A DNA stretch of 64,000 nt, taken from the NCBI RefSeq assembly GCF_009905375.1, contig NC_133649.1, positions 229,380,102-229,444,101 of the forward strand, written 5' to 3'. A model generated the notes under the pieces. It made no database searches. It was not told the origin of the DNA and saw only the letters and a program-made list of their open reading frames with translations. The stretch comes from Apium graveolens. Its lineage: Eukaryota; Streptophyta; Magnoliopsida; Apiales; Apiaceae. Positions 48,298-60,357 of this stretch are shown here, piece by piece (positions within the stretch are counted from its first letter, which is position 1; each line of letters opens with the position of its first letter). A program made the translations under genes and the position numbers.

Positions 48298-51200
48298 ATG
48301 GCACCCAAGGACATTTTCTTTGATGGAGCAAAGTTTGTTCCTAATAACTTCTCTGCGATACTACACACTACAGAGGCACCCTCTGAATTTCATTTTATTC
48401 AAGACTTTCTCACAAGTTCTGATATTGGGTTTGCTCTAACTGAGCCTACATCAATTTCTGGGGTTCAAGTACTGGAGTTTTGGAGGAGTGGAGTATATGA
48501 CAATGGTGGTGCTCACGGGTCCCCAAGTTTAATATTTTCATCAGGGGAAAATGAGTATGTTGTGACTCTGTCTACGGTTAGACAGGCATTACAGCTTCCT
48601 GAGGACTGTGTTTATTCTACTGTTGATGACTCAGTTCTTCAAAATATGATGGTTAGTCTGGGATATGAAGGGACATTGACCAAGCTTGGACAGTTGAAGA
48701 GATCCTTCATACGGAGGGAATGGAGTTTCTTCTTTGATTGCATTACCAAAGCTTTCGCCAACAAATGTACAAATTTTGATGCAATTCCCATATTCAGCCA
48801 ACAAATCGGGTATGCACTTCTCAATCACACTGATTTTGATTATGCACGTGCAGTTTTGGGTTCTATTGGGGATAGGATGACAGAAGATCGCAATACTGTA
48901 TATTTTGCAAGATTTTGTCAGCTTATTTATAATTTTTGTTATAATTCCCCCCAAAATTTTGGTGATCTCATTCCATCTTTCAGAATAGCTAAGAGAGCTT
49001 TTACTGATTTATTATCTTCTGATAATAAAAAGGCTGTGTTAAGACCCCTCTTAATACCTTTATCTGTCAAACAAGCCTTAATCACCTATGATCCTGTTAA
49101 GTACACTGCACTTTATCCTGATGTTCAAACATCAGAACCTGGTTCATCAGCACCTACCATCTCTACTCAGCCACCTCAAACCTCTCAACCATCTCTCAGA
49201 ACATATCTCAAGTCCTATGTGAAACCTACATCTTCCAAGCCAAAGAGAACAAAGACTGTTTCTCACACACCTCAGAAGAAGAGGAGGATCACCTTGAGAG
49301 ATGACTCAGATTCTGAGGAACCGATTCTTTCTTCAGAACCTGTGGTAACTGCAGCTGAGAAAAAGATTTCTCAGAAGGATTCTGAACTTGGAGGATCTAA
49401 GCTTCTCAAGAGGCTTAGAAAAATGACAATTCCTGACACTTCCAAGGACTCTAAATTACCAAGGACATACCAGAAACAGAGGGCAAAAAGGCCAGTTTCA
49501 GATGATGAAGAGGAAGCAGCTAAGGAAGGGGATCAGGAATCTCTGATCTCACAAGAAAAAGAATTTGCTCCAGTTACTTCTTCTCCATCCACTCAATCTC
49601 AGGAAACTGTATCTGACAAGGCTAATTTCCCATCTGTGTCTCTTGGTCATCAAGGCACAAGTGCTGATAATGCTGATCAACACTTAGTTGTGCCTGGAGT
49701 AATTTTCTTAGAAGCTCCAACAACAACAAATCTTTTGCCAACAACTGTTACTGATGCTATTAAAACTCCGGAATTATCTAAGTCACCTTCTCTGCATCTA
49801 GACACTGATGATCAGACTTTAGGTGAGCATCAGGATTTGGCTGTTGATCAGAACTTAGCATCAGATCAGCAATTAGAGGATGCTGACGCCTCCATTGCTA
49901 CTCACACAGCTATTATATCAGATGATACTGATTCTATAAGTTCTGATGCTGCACATGCTGGGGATACTGGTGATGCTGCTCCAACTGCAAATACTGATGC
50001 AGCAGGTCCTTCAGGACAAATTCCTCTTTCAAAGTCTGAACTAGTAAAGAAGTATGTTACAGAGGAACCACCAGTGCCTTGGAGTGAAACTCCTGCAGGA
50101 TAGGAGTGGACTAAGGAATGGAACTCAGTCTCATGTATTCCATCTGCGTTACATCTTACTGAGCACTTTACTAAAGCTGATGAAATGTTAAATTCTGATG
50201 ATTTCAAAGCTCAGCTTCGTGTCACTGCATTGAGTACTAAAAATCTACAAGGTCTTCATTCAATTACTCATGCCGAAATACACAAGATTCAGGAGAACTT
50301 TACCAAACAAGAACAAGTTTGGAAACTTGATAAGAAAAAGTTCTTTCAACCATCTATGGACAGGATTGCTTATATTGAGAAGACTCAAGATCGCCAACAA
50401 GCACAGATTGATAAAATTCTGCAAAATCAAGCTTCTCAGCAATCACAACTGACAGAAATCCAATCTTCAGTGGAATTGCTTATCTCTCTTCTACTTCCTG
50501 CTGATGCCAAAAAGGGGGAGAAAGTGATTAAGTCCAAATGCAAGGATGACAAGACACTGCAAGGAAAGGATGATGAAAAAGATGACCAAGGAAACTCTGG
50601 AATGGGTGGAGGTCATAGTCAAAGTAAAAAATTCTCATCAAGAAATGCTGAAATTACAAGTCACAGGATAAGTTCTGATACTGGGAAGAGATTAAGTTCT
50701 GATACTGGTAAAAGAATAAATTCTGTTGAACTTCTAGATCTTGATGAAGAAATGTCAAGACAGTTATTTCTTCAAGAAAATCCAGGAATGGACTTGGAAA
50801 GTTTAAAGGAAGAAGAAGCTAGACTTAAATCAGAGAAAGTCACATCTAAATCCGAAGCTTCTGGTAAAAAGTCACTTCCAAAACTGAAAGGTATTGTGAT
50901 TAAAGAAAAGGCACAAACTGAAGCAACATTTGCTAAATCACAACCAAAGATAGACCCAAGATCCAAGGGTAAAGAAAAGGTTGGTGAACCTGTTAAAGTC
51001 TATGTACCTCCTGAAGATGAAGAAATTACTGATGACAAAGATAATCTTGCTCTGACTTCAAGAAAAGTTCTTAAAACAACCTCTGACACAGCTCAAGTTG
51101 TTCAGAGTCAAGAAATTAAAAGTTCTGATATTCAAAAGAAGCAAGTAACCTCTGACACAGCTCAAGTTAACTTGATATCAGAAGGAAGATCAAATACACT

Positions 51201-51966
51201 CCTACCAGGATTCACTAAAGCAAAACAAACTCAACCTTTGAAGACTACTGCAAGTCGTTTTGAAGCTAGAGTAGTTACTGGAAAGGAAGCAAGAGATAAA
51301 ACTGGATTGGGAAGTGCTGATGAAAGAAGAGTACACAACACTACCAATGATCCAACTTCCTTGTGTGAACCAGGAATTGGAGCAACTCCTGAAAGATTAA
51401 ATCAATTGGAATCTGTACAAATGGTTTACCATACCTACTTGAAGGAACACATCTTGTTGTATTTCATGACAGATGGTAGGGTTTATCATATAAGACAAAA
51501 TGCCATTCCATTGAAGTATTTTGAAGAATTGGAGCATGTATTATTCTTACTTCAAGTGGATGACAAATTGACAGGGACTGCTGCAAATTATTTGAAAGAA
51601 CAGATTCAGAGACAGAAAAGACTTTATTCTGTTAAGTCTGACAGCATATATGTTCCAAAGTACAGAAATCACAATGGTGATATTGTTGATATGAAGCCTA
51701 ATACTGCACAGATCAGAACATATCTTGGTATTAAGGGGCTTGAATTCAATCTAGAGTCTAACAAAGCTTATGTCATAAGACTAGATCGGGAGTTGAGAAG
51801 AGCAAAGATTAATGATCTCAGAGCTGCAATATTTCAAACTGGTGAAGATACTGCAGAGCTTAAAGATGTCAAACGGAGAATGATTGATGAACTCAGATAT
51901 GCTGAGAAATGTTTGTTGAAGAATTATCTCAGAACAACTCCTGACGTCAGAGAGATCAGAAAATGA
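48298..51966 (+). pseudogene. Copia B ORF2, 1,222-codon extra reading frame with one TAG
   Basis: A single frame runs from ATGGCACC to a TGA at 51964-51966, interrupted only by TAG at 50101-50103 (codon 602). Residues 1 to about 280 look globular (FHFIQDFLTSSDIGFALTEP, IRREWSFFFDCITKAFANKC) and match ORF2 of element A. Residues 280-600 are Ser/Pro/Lys-rich and probably disordered, with a basic nuclear-targeting-like patch near 313-330 (KPKRTK, PQKKRR). A Gln-rich coiled coil lies near 690-735. A long Lys/Glu-rich part follows, then an ordered C-terminal domain of about 190 residues (EHILLYFMTDGRVYHIRQN to the end) that also has a counterpart in A. AGTTCTGAT occurs in frame as Ser-Ser-Asp at 48415, 49939, 50671, 50695 and 51121. 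It has no signal peptide or membrane span, which argues against an envelope protein. Function unknown. Confidence 0.85.
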
Positions 51967-52173
51967 TGAAGCCAAGTCAAAGATCTACAACTACTTAAAT
52001 TCTGATGTGTATACAGACTAAAGTTGTTATCAGAAGTTGAATTGGTAAAAGCTTTAAGGACTGTAAGTTGTAGTTATCTTGTCTATTTTTCATGCATTTG
52101 TACTTAATGTTTTTGACATCATCAAATATCTGTTAAACTTGTATATTTTGATAATTTACAAGTTGGGGGAGAT
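51967..52173 (+). other. Copia B 3' untranslated region and polypurine tract
   Basis: Short noncoding tail of ORF2 ending in AGTTGGGGGAGAT at 52161-52173, directly before the 3' LTR. Confidence 0.9.
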
Positions 52174-52786
52174 TGTTAGATATATTTGATAATGTCATGG
52201 CTAATATGTTTTATGTTTAGATTTCAGATCTTATTTGAACAGAACAAATCAGTACTTAACTGATCAGTACTTATACTGGACGTCAGAACTTAAGGGATAT
52301 CAGTACTTATGTTATCAGGAGATAAGCATCAGGAGATAGATATCAGAACTTAAGTGCTGAAGGACGATCAGATAAGGACAGTAGCTGATTAAAGTTAAGA
52401 AGATCAAGATAAACATAAGAAGAGATATGCATGAAGAAGGAATTCCGTAAAGAATGGAATACTTGGAAGGAAAGATATCTGATTGATATATATTAGGAAG
52501 CAGAATTATATTCCATATCAATTAGCGATTATCTTGTAACTGTGTAATATATAAACACAGACATAGGGTTTACACTATAAGTGTTATCATTATCGAGAAT
52601 ATTATTTACTGTAACCCTAGCAGCTCTCGTGATATTTTGTTCATCACTGAGAGATAACAGTTCCAGATTGTAACATAGTTTATTGTTTCAATAAAGTTTG
52701 TTTTCTGTTACATAAGTTCTTGAAGTTTGATTTGATTGTAATAAACACTGTATTCACCCCCTCTACAGTGAAAGTGTGACCTAACA
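52174..52786 (+). repeat. 3' LTR of copia B
   Basis: 613 bp direct repeat of 39589-40201 with two differences seen. Followed by the TTAAT target duplication. Confidence 0.96.
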
Positions 52787-55700
52787 TTAATAAACATTTT
52801 TTTTGTTGTACTGATTTTTTTTTGCCGGGGGGTGGGGTGGCTGGGTAGATTAGCTTAAACATTTTTTTTTGTTTTTAACTAAAAATCAGTACAACATTTA
52901 AACAATTAGCCCAAAATAAATAATTAGCGGGGAATAATATTGAATCAAATAAATATAAAAATTATATCAGAATTCCTCAAAAATTACAAATATTCTAAAA
53001 AATATAATATATTTAAAAGTCCCACGATTTTATTAAAATGAAAATACAATTTTTATGGGGTTTGACGTCCCGATAGGGGCCCGGTCCAATAATTTTTATG
53101 AAACCGAAATATTTCTAAAATTCTAGGAATATTTAAAAACTAATAAAATAAAATTTCATAATTTTTTAAAACATTTATAAATCGCGCGTCATATCCGCAT
53201 TTTACGATTCAACGAACAAACGTGCGGGTAAATATAACTCGAAAAATTTTCGAAATAATTTTAAAATTCTCGAAATATTCAAATACTAATAAAATATAAG
53301 TTTCATGATTTTTGAAATATTCTGGAATTTAATACTGAATTTACACTTATATATCAGATCAGAAAATAGATTACTTAGCCACTAAGTAACTATAAAAACG
53401 ATACAATTTAATACCAGATTTGGATAATTATCAAAACCGAGCTTCTTATAAAACACCTTAGGAGAAAATAATGTAAAAAAATATCCCGTCTCTCGAGAAT
53501 ACGGATTTTATTGATCTACCGAAAAGATTAGCGTATCGAAAATTTTGCGCCGGGACGCGTACGGGTTAAACCGTAATCCGGATCGAAAAAGTCAAAACAC
53601 GGAAAATATCCGGAATTACCAGATTAGGTTAGAATAGAGTTTTCCGAAGAGTTTCGGGTTGTAAAAACATAAAAACAGTTGAAGTTGGACGATTCTCGGC
53701 TTTATAAAATAATTTGTAATTACTCAGAAAATATTTAATAAACGTTTTTTTTTGTTGTACTGATTTTTTTTTGCCGGGGGGTGGGGTGGGGTGGGGTGGC
53801 TGGGTAGATTAGCTTAAACATTTTTTTTTTGTTTTTAACTAAAAATCAGTACAACATTTAAACAATTAGCCCAAAATAAATAATTATGGGGAAATAATAT
53901 TTAATCAAATAAATATAAAAATTATATCAGAATTCCTCAAAAATTACGAATATTCTAAAAAATATAATATATTTGAAAGTCCCACGATTTTATAAAAATG
54001 AAAATACAATTTTTATAGGGTTTGACGTCCCGATAGGGGTCCGGTCCGATAATTTTTATGAAACTGAAATATTTCTAAAATTCTAGGAATATTTAAAAGC
54101 TAATAAAATAAAATTTCATAATTTTTTAAAACATTTATAAATCGCGAGTCATATCCGCATTTTACGATTTAACGAACAAACGTGCGGGTAAATATAACCC
54201 GAAAAATTTCCGAAATAATTTTAAAATTCTCGAAATATTCAAATATTAATAAAATATAAGTTTCATGATTTTTGAAACATTCTAGAATTTAATACTGAAT
54301 TTACACTTATATATATCAGATCGGAAAATAGATTACTTAGCCGTTAAGTAACTATAAAAATGATACAATTTAATACCGGATTTGGATAATTATCAAAACC
54401 GAGCTTCTTATAAAACACCTTATTAGAAAATAATGTAAAATATATCCCGTCTCTCGAGAATACGGGTTTATTGATCTACCGAAATGATTAGCGTATCCAA
54501 AATTTTGCGCCGGGACGCGCACAGGTCAAACCGTAATCCGGATCGAAAAAGTCAAAACACGGAAAATATCCGGAATTACCAGATTAGATTAGAAAGGGGT
54601 TTTCCGAAGAGTTTCGGGTTGTAAAAACGTAAAAACAATTGAAGTTGGACGATTCCCGGCTTTATAAAATAATTTGTAATTACTAAGAAAATAATTAATA
54701 AACATTTTTTTTGTTGTACTGGTTTTTTTTTGCCGGGGGGGTGGGGTGGCTGGGTAGATTAGCTTAAACATTTTTTTTTTGTTTTTAACTAAAAAGCAGT
54801 ACAACATTTAAACAATTAGCCCAAAATAAATAATTAGCGGGGAATAATATTTAATCAAATAAATATAAAAATTATATCAGAATTCCTCAAAAATTATGAA
54901 TATTCTAAATAATATAATATATTTGAAAGTCCCACGATTTTATAAAAATGAAAATACAATTTTTATGGGGTTTGACGTCCCGATAGGGGCCCGGTCCGAT
55001 AATTTTTATGAAACCGAAATATTTCTAAAATTCTAGGAATATTTAGAAACTAATAAAATAAAATTTTATAATTTTTTAAAACATTTATAAATCGCGCGTC
55101 ATATCCGCATATTACGATTTAACGAACAAACGTGCGGGTAAATATAACCCGAAAAATTTCCAAAATAATTTTAAAATTCTTGAAATATTCAAATACTAAT
55201 AAAATATAAGTTTCATGATTTTTGAAACATTCTGGAATTTAATACTGAATTTACACTTATATATATCAGATCGGAAAATAGATTACTTAGCCGCTAAGTA
55301 ACTATAAAAACGATACAATTTAATACCGGATTTGGATAATTATCAAAACCGAGCTTCTTATAAAACACCTTATTAGAAAATAATGTAAAATATATCCCGT
55401 CTCTCGAGAATACGGGTTTTATTGATCTACCGAAATGATTAGCGTATCGAAAATTTTGCGCCGGGACGCGCACAGGTCAAACCGTATCCGGATCGAAAAA
55501 GTCAAAACACGGAAAAATATCCAGAATTACCAGATTAGGTTAGAAAGGGGTTTTCCGAAGAGTTTCGGGTTGTAAAAACGTAAAAACATTTGAAGTTGGA
55601 CGATTCCCGGCTTTATAAAATAATTTGTAATTACTAAGAAAATAATTAATAAACGTTTTTTTTGTTGTACTGGTTTTTTTTTGCCGGGGGGGGGGTGGGG

Positions 55701-57550
55701 TGGCTGGGTAGATTAGCTTAAACGTTTTTTTTGTTTTTAACTAAAAAGCAGTACAACATTAAAACAATTAGCCCAAAATAAATAATTAGCGGGGAATAAT
55801 ATTTAATCAAATAAATATAAAAATTATATCAGAATTCCTCAAAAATTTCGAATATTCTAAAAAATATAATATATTTGAAAGTCCCACGATTTTATAAAAA
55901 TGAAAATACAATTTTTATGGGGTTTGACGTCCCGATAGGGGCCCAGTCCGATAATTTTTATGAAACCGAAATATTTCTAAAATTCTAGGAATATTTAAAA
56001 ACTAATAAAATAAAATTTCATAATTTTTTAAAACATTTATAAATCGCGCGTCATATCCGCATATTACGATTTAACGAACAAACGTGCGGGTAAATATAAC
56101 CCGAAAAATTTCCGAAATAATTTTAAAATTCTCGAAATATTCAAATACTAATAAAATATAAGTTTCATGATTTTTGAAACATTCTGGAATTTAATACTGA
56201 ATTTACACTTATATATATCAGATCGGAAAATAGATTACTTAGCCGCTAAGTAAGTATAAAAACGATACAATTTAATACCAGATTTGGATAATTATTAAAA
56301 CCGAGCTTCTTATAAAACATCTTAGGAGAAAATAATGTAAAAAAATATCCCGTCTCTCGAGAATACGGGTTTTATTGATCTACCGAAATGATTAGCGTAT
56401 CGAAAATTTTGGGCCGGGACGCGCACGGGTCAAATCGTAATCCGGATCGAAAAAGTCAAAACACGGAAAATATTCGGAATTACCAGATTAGGTTAGAAAG
56501 GGGTTTTCCGAAGAGTTTCGGGTTGTAAAAACGTAAAAACAATTGAAGTTGGACGATTCCCGGCTTTATAAAATAATTTGTAATTACTAAGAAAATAATT
56601 AATAAACGTTTTTTTTGTTGTACTGGTTTTTTTTTGCCGGGGGGTGGGGTGGCTGGGTAGATTAGCATAAAAGTTTTTTTTGTTTTTAACTAAAAAGCAG
56701 TACAACATTTAAACAATTAGCCCAAAATAAATAATTAGCGGGGAATAATATTTAATCAAATAAATATAAAAATCATATCAGAATTTTTCAAAAATTACGA
56801 ATATTCTAAAAAATATAATATATTTGAAAGTCCCACGATTTTATAAAAATGAAAATACAATTTTTATGGGGTTTGACGTCCCGATAGGGGCCCTGGTCCG
56901 ATAATTTTTATGAGACCGAAATATTTCTAAAATTCTAGGAATATTTAAAAACTAATAAAATAAAATTTCATAATTTTTTAAAACATTTATAAATCGCGCG
57001 TCATATCCCCATATTACGATTTAACGAACAAACGTGCGGGTAAATATAACCCGAAAAATTTCCGAAATAATTTTAAAATTCTCGAAATATTCAAATACTA
57101 ATAAAATATAAGTTTCATGATTTTTGAAACATTCTGGAATTTAATACTGTATTTACACTTATATATATCAGATCAGAAAATAGATTACTTAGCCGCTAAG
57201 TAACTATAAAAACGATACAATTTAATACCAGATTTGGATAATTATCAAAACCGAGCTTCTTATAAAACACCTTATGAGAAAATAATGTAAAATATATCCC
57301 GTCTCTCGAGAATACGTTTTTTATTGATCTACCGAAATGATTAGCGTATCGAAAATTTTGCGCCGGGACGCGCACAGGTCAAAACGTAATCCTGATCGAA
57401 AAAGTCAAAACACGGAAAATATCCGGAATTACCAGATTAGTTTGAAAAGGAGTTTTTCGAAGAGTTTCGGGTTGTAAAAACGTAAAACAGTTGAAGTTGG
57501 ACGATTCCCGGCTTTATAAAATAATTTGTAATTACTTAGAAAATAATTAA

Positions 57551-57979
57551 TAAATCTATAAAATCTTATAAAATCATATAACACTCCAAAAATTACCAGA
57601 AAAAATACCATAATTATCTATACTTTATTATGGACATATTAAAATCAAAAATACTTACACTTTATCGCATATACACACCCAAATATAAATATCAATCATC
57701 AGATAATTCACCAAAATTCCTATAATATCACATAATAATTATTTATTGATAAAAATATTTGCACGATATTTCCCGGATATTACAAAACAATTTCAATTTA
57801 CCGATAACAATAAGATCGCTTTCAAATAACTTTTCAAAAATAAAACCTTTAAGTAAATATTTTCAGAAATTAACAAGGATCGATATAACACTTAACAATT
57901 AGCACCTTACCATTTAATAACACTAACTTGTCAAACAGGAATAAAATATTCACCATTTTATTCTTTCTAAATCATAAAA

Positions 57980-58012
<33 letters not shown>

Positions 58013-58043
58013 AATAATAATTCTAAATATACGAGATATTACA
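57551..58043. other. Right end of the giant LTR
   Basis: Unique sequence after the tandem array, with an LTR-like end at 57784, a TA-repeat run at about 57985-58010 and the true end GATATTACA at 58043. No gene. Confidence 0.6.
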
Positions 58044-58212
58044 ACAACAATCTCCCCCAATTTGTGAGAAGATTGCTTAACACAAATTCATGCCTGTTAA
58101 CAAGACTAACCCCAAGTTAAAAAAATATGGAAAATGAAATCAATACATAAAGCTTGATAGAATTATAACTTTTATGCATAAGGAGATTTACAAAGTTTAA
58201 TGGTTTCAAGTA

Positions 58213-58650
58213 TCAGGTAAAGACAGTTTTTGTATCTGCTTCTTCCCTAAGAATATCCTTCAAGTGATCAAGAATTTCCAGTTCTTCTATAAAAGGTGTT
58301 CCACTTAGAGCTTTTACAAGTTTTTGTCTTGCAACCTTTGGATAACCACTGTCTAGTAAATCAATCCTAAATTTTGAGAATCCACCAGCTTTGATGTTTA
58401 GAAATTTCCCATCCTTAGAGATTCTACTCATTCCTTTGGCCTTGAGCTCTTCTGATCTTTTTATGTACATCTCTATTTCTTTATCATACTTCCTCCTTCT
58501 TTCTTCAGATTCAGCCTTATTTCTTTTTATTGTTTCCTCCCTTGTAATCAACCATTCATCTAGAACTGATCTCCATGCCCTTGTAGCAGTATCCTTGTCC
58601 TTTAGTAAACTTATCATTCTCTTAATTTCTGTGGGAGAAAGAGAATCCAT
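58213..58650 (-). pseudogene. Copia C ORF2, C-terminal part
   Basis: An open frame of 145 residues starting within the domain. It contains LSPTEIKRMISLLKDKDTAT, a highly charged helix (KRNKAESEERRRKYDKEIEM) and a final ordered part with GFSKFRIDLLDSGYPKVARQ, ending DTKTVFT at a TGA or similar stop at 58213. The frame continues upstream (before the nominal Met) through KIYYEYGSFTFLGCDLMDSL and a Lys-rich linker to about 59250. The order (Lys-rich linker, ordered domain, charged helix) follows ORF2 of A, with low sequence similarity. Function unknown. Confidence 0.65.
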
Positions 58651-59093
58651 TAAATCACAGCCAAGGAAGGTGAAGGATCCATATTCATAATAAATTTTAA
58701 CTTCCCTTAGAGATACAACCCAGACTTTAACTATTTTTTCAGCTAGATGTTGAAAATAATCTTCATCTGAGATGCACCAATTTAGATGTAGAAAGTCATT
58801 TTGCTTAAAGCAGTTCCATATGGCCCTTTCAGTAACTTCAACCTTTTTAGTAGACTTGACCTTTTTAGTTTTTCTCCTAACAGTCTTGAAGTGAATTTTA
58901 TGTGATGGTTTGACAGAAGGTAGGACTGAGATTTTCTTTAGAGATGTCTGGCTTGAGGTGACTGGGATTTTTAGGAAGGAGTTGGCAGTTTGTTTGTAGA
59001 GAAATTTTGGCTTTGAAGTTTGAGGAGGTTTTTTGTTTAAGATAGTTGATGTTAAAGATTGAGCTGAGGTTTGAGCTGGCTGTGTTTGGATTT

Positions 59094-60337
59094 TTAGGGT
59101 TTGCTGTGATTCTGAACCATCAAGATTCTTTTTACTCCTCCTCTCACTTCTTCTCTTCTTCTCCTCATCTTTCTTATCATCCTCCTTCTTCTTCTCTCCA
59201 CCCTTGCTGCCCGATGGCTTAGTGAATTGACTTGGATTTGAGCCAGAAGGATTTTGATCATCTTTCTTCTACTCATCATCATCCTTGTCTTTTCTTAGAT
59301 TATACTGAGTATTGGGTAACATGGTGTCAGGGTTCATAACATATCTCTCCAAAATATTTATCATCTCCACATCTTTATGCTTCTTGTTCTTTTGTGCTTC
59401 AAGTTAGACTGCAGTGTCATGATCAGCCTCATGTTTGATCTAACACAATTTTTGGGAACAAGAAGATGTCTAGCTTGTTTGGTCATTGGGCAGATGTAAA
59501 CTACTCCTTGGTTTGGATATAGATAGGCTTCTGGAAAACTTCTATTTGTGCCTTTTTAAGCTCTTGGAGAAGTTGAGTATCTTCTTGAATGACTGGATTT
59601 ACTCTGTCAATCATCACATCAAGTTCAAATGCTCTTAAAGTTTGGAGATTTGTGAGAGTCACCTAAATGCAACTGTCTACACCACCATCATTGATGTTCA
59701 TGACAATCCTTTTCTCCAGAAAGTTATCAATCTTTACTACCACTACCCTTATGAAGTTGATATTCTTGGCCAAGTCTTTCTTGCAAGTTACATAGTTGTT
59801 ATTAAGAGACACTCTTAGTACTGCAAGAAGGTCATTGAATTCCTTATCTTAATCTGGTCCATCTGCAGCCCTTTGAAGTCTTTCCTTTCCAACATCAAGT
59901 TGAGCACTTTGAGCTTTGACCAATTTGAACAGTCTCTTTAGCCTTAGATTTAGATTGTTGAATTCTAGCCTCAATCTCCCCCTTAGTCTTGGTGGCAAGC
60001 ATGAGGAGGGGAGTTGGAATTTCTGGCCTAATCTGTTCAGGAAGTGAAGGTAGTGGTATGTTGAGTTTTCCTATAATGGCTCCCAAAGCAACAGAGTTTT
60101 CATTTGGAGATGTTTGTGAGAGTCCAGCAGGGTCTTGATATCTGACTGTTGGCTTTGAACTAGTGAAGTCAAGGCTTGAACTTGTGCAGTGAGAGAAGTA
60201 TTGGAGTCTTGCAGTGCTGAGACTTGGCTTTGTAGAGATTGGATTTGCAGATTGGTGGAAGTTGAGCCAGGCTGATAAGAGCTAGTAGATGTGCCAAAGG
60301 TTTCTTCTATAGCTTGTTTGATGCCTTCCATAAGCAA
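59094..60337 (-). pseudogene. Copia C ORF2, coiled-coil and linker part, frameshifted
   Basis: From 60337 downward the frame reads a coiled coil (NLQIQSLQSQVSALQDSNTS, LTAQVQALTSLVQSQQSDI). In a neighbouring frame from 60086 it reads LNIPLPSLPEQIRPEIPTPL and TKTKGEIEARIQQSKSKA, the position of the KKGEK linker of A and B. Later parts down to about 59100 contain several stops and frame changes. The succession of coiled coil, linker and Lys-rich part supports common descent with ORF2 of A and B. Confidence 0.6.
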
Positions 60338-60357
60338 GGCTGAAGGCTCATTTCTGC

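Larger units (their letters stand above)
39589..52786 (+). mobile_element. Copia element B (Sirevirus-like), full length, 13.2 kb
   Basis: Two 613 bp LTRs flank a priming site, gag, protease, integrase, reverse transcriptase and RNase H, a 2.4 kb spacer with a small ORF, a 1,222-codon ORF2 and a purine tract. TTAAT is duplicated at 39584-39588 and 52787-52791. I found only two differences between the LTRs (GATAAG/GATCAG and AACAGAG/AACATAG), so the insertion is recent. The gag deletion and frameshift and several in-frame stops mean that this copy cannot supply its own proteins as it stands. It lies in the ATTAATAAAC joint between tandem units of the giant LTR. Confidence 0.95.
38640..57550. 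repeat. Six-unit tandem array of about 953 bp inside the giant LTR
   Basis: The marker GTAGATTAGC starts at 38691, 52845, 53804, 54754, 55708 and 56657. Spacings between the last five are 959, 950, 954 and 949 bp; the first spacing is about 956 once copia B is taken out. Each unit begins with a G-rich block (GCCGGGGGGTGGGGTGGCTG), and holds GGGGTTTGACGTCCCGATAG, TTGCGCCGGGACGCG and GATCGAAAAAGTCAAAACAC, ending in an ATTAATAAAC joint. Units differ by scattered substitutions and small indels. No coding frame is shared beyond short stretches. Confidence 0.93.
35679..58043. mobile_element. Giant solo LTR, internally expanded and interrupted
   Basis: It begins TGTAACACCCCTAAATCCGG and ends GATATTACA. 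ACAAC flanks both ends (35674-35678 and 58044-58048), and removal rejoins the copia C LTR to its purine tract. Without copia B (13.2 kb) it is about 9.2 kb, and without five of the six tandem units about 4.4 kb. No priming site, gag or pol is present, so it is a solo LTR. A second LTR-like end, TCCCGGATATTACA at 57771-57784, lies 259 bp before the true end. The orientation of the original element cannot be fixed from this copy alone. Confidence 0.8.
58050..60357 (-). mobile_element. Copia element C interior: 3' part of ORF2, minus strand
   Basis: Read on the minus strand it ends with a purine tract of the GGGGGAGAT type (58050-58061), which belongs to the LTR at 34275-35678 beyond the giant solo LTR. 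Upstream is the second half of an ORF2-like gene in several frames. The element is cut at 60357 by a gypsy-family LTR, so its 5' part lies outside the window or is lost. Confidence 0.8.

Noticed and set aside
48298..51966. ORF2 as a retroviral-type envelope protein
   Set aside because: No signal peptide, no transmembrane span and no cysteine-rich ectodomain visible; it is Lys/Ser-rich with a coiled coil.
57771..57784. TCCCGGATATTACA as the right end of the giant LTR
   Set aside because: Flanking bases do not match ACAAC at the left; the end at 58043 has a perfect duplication and rejoins copia C.
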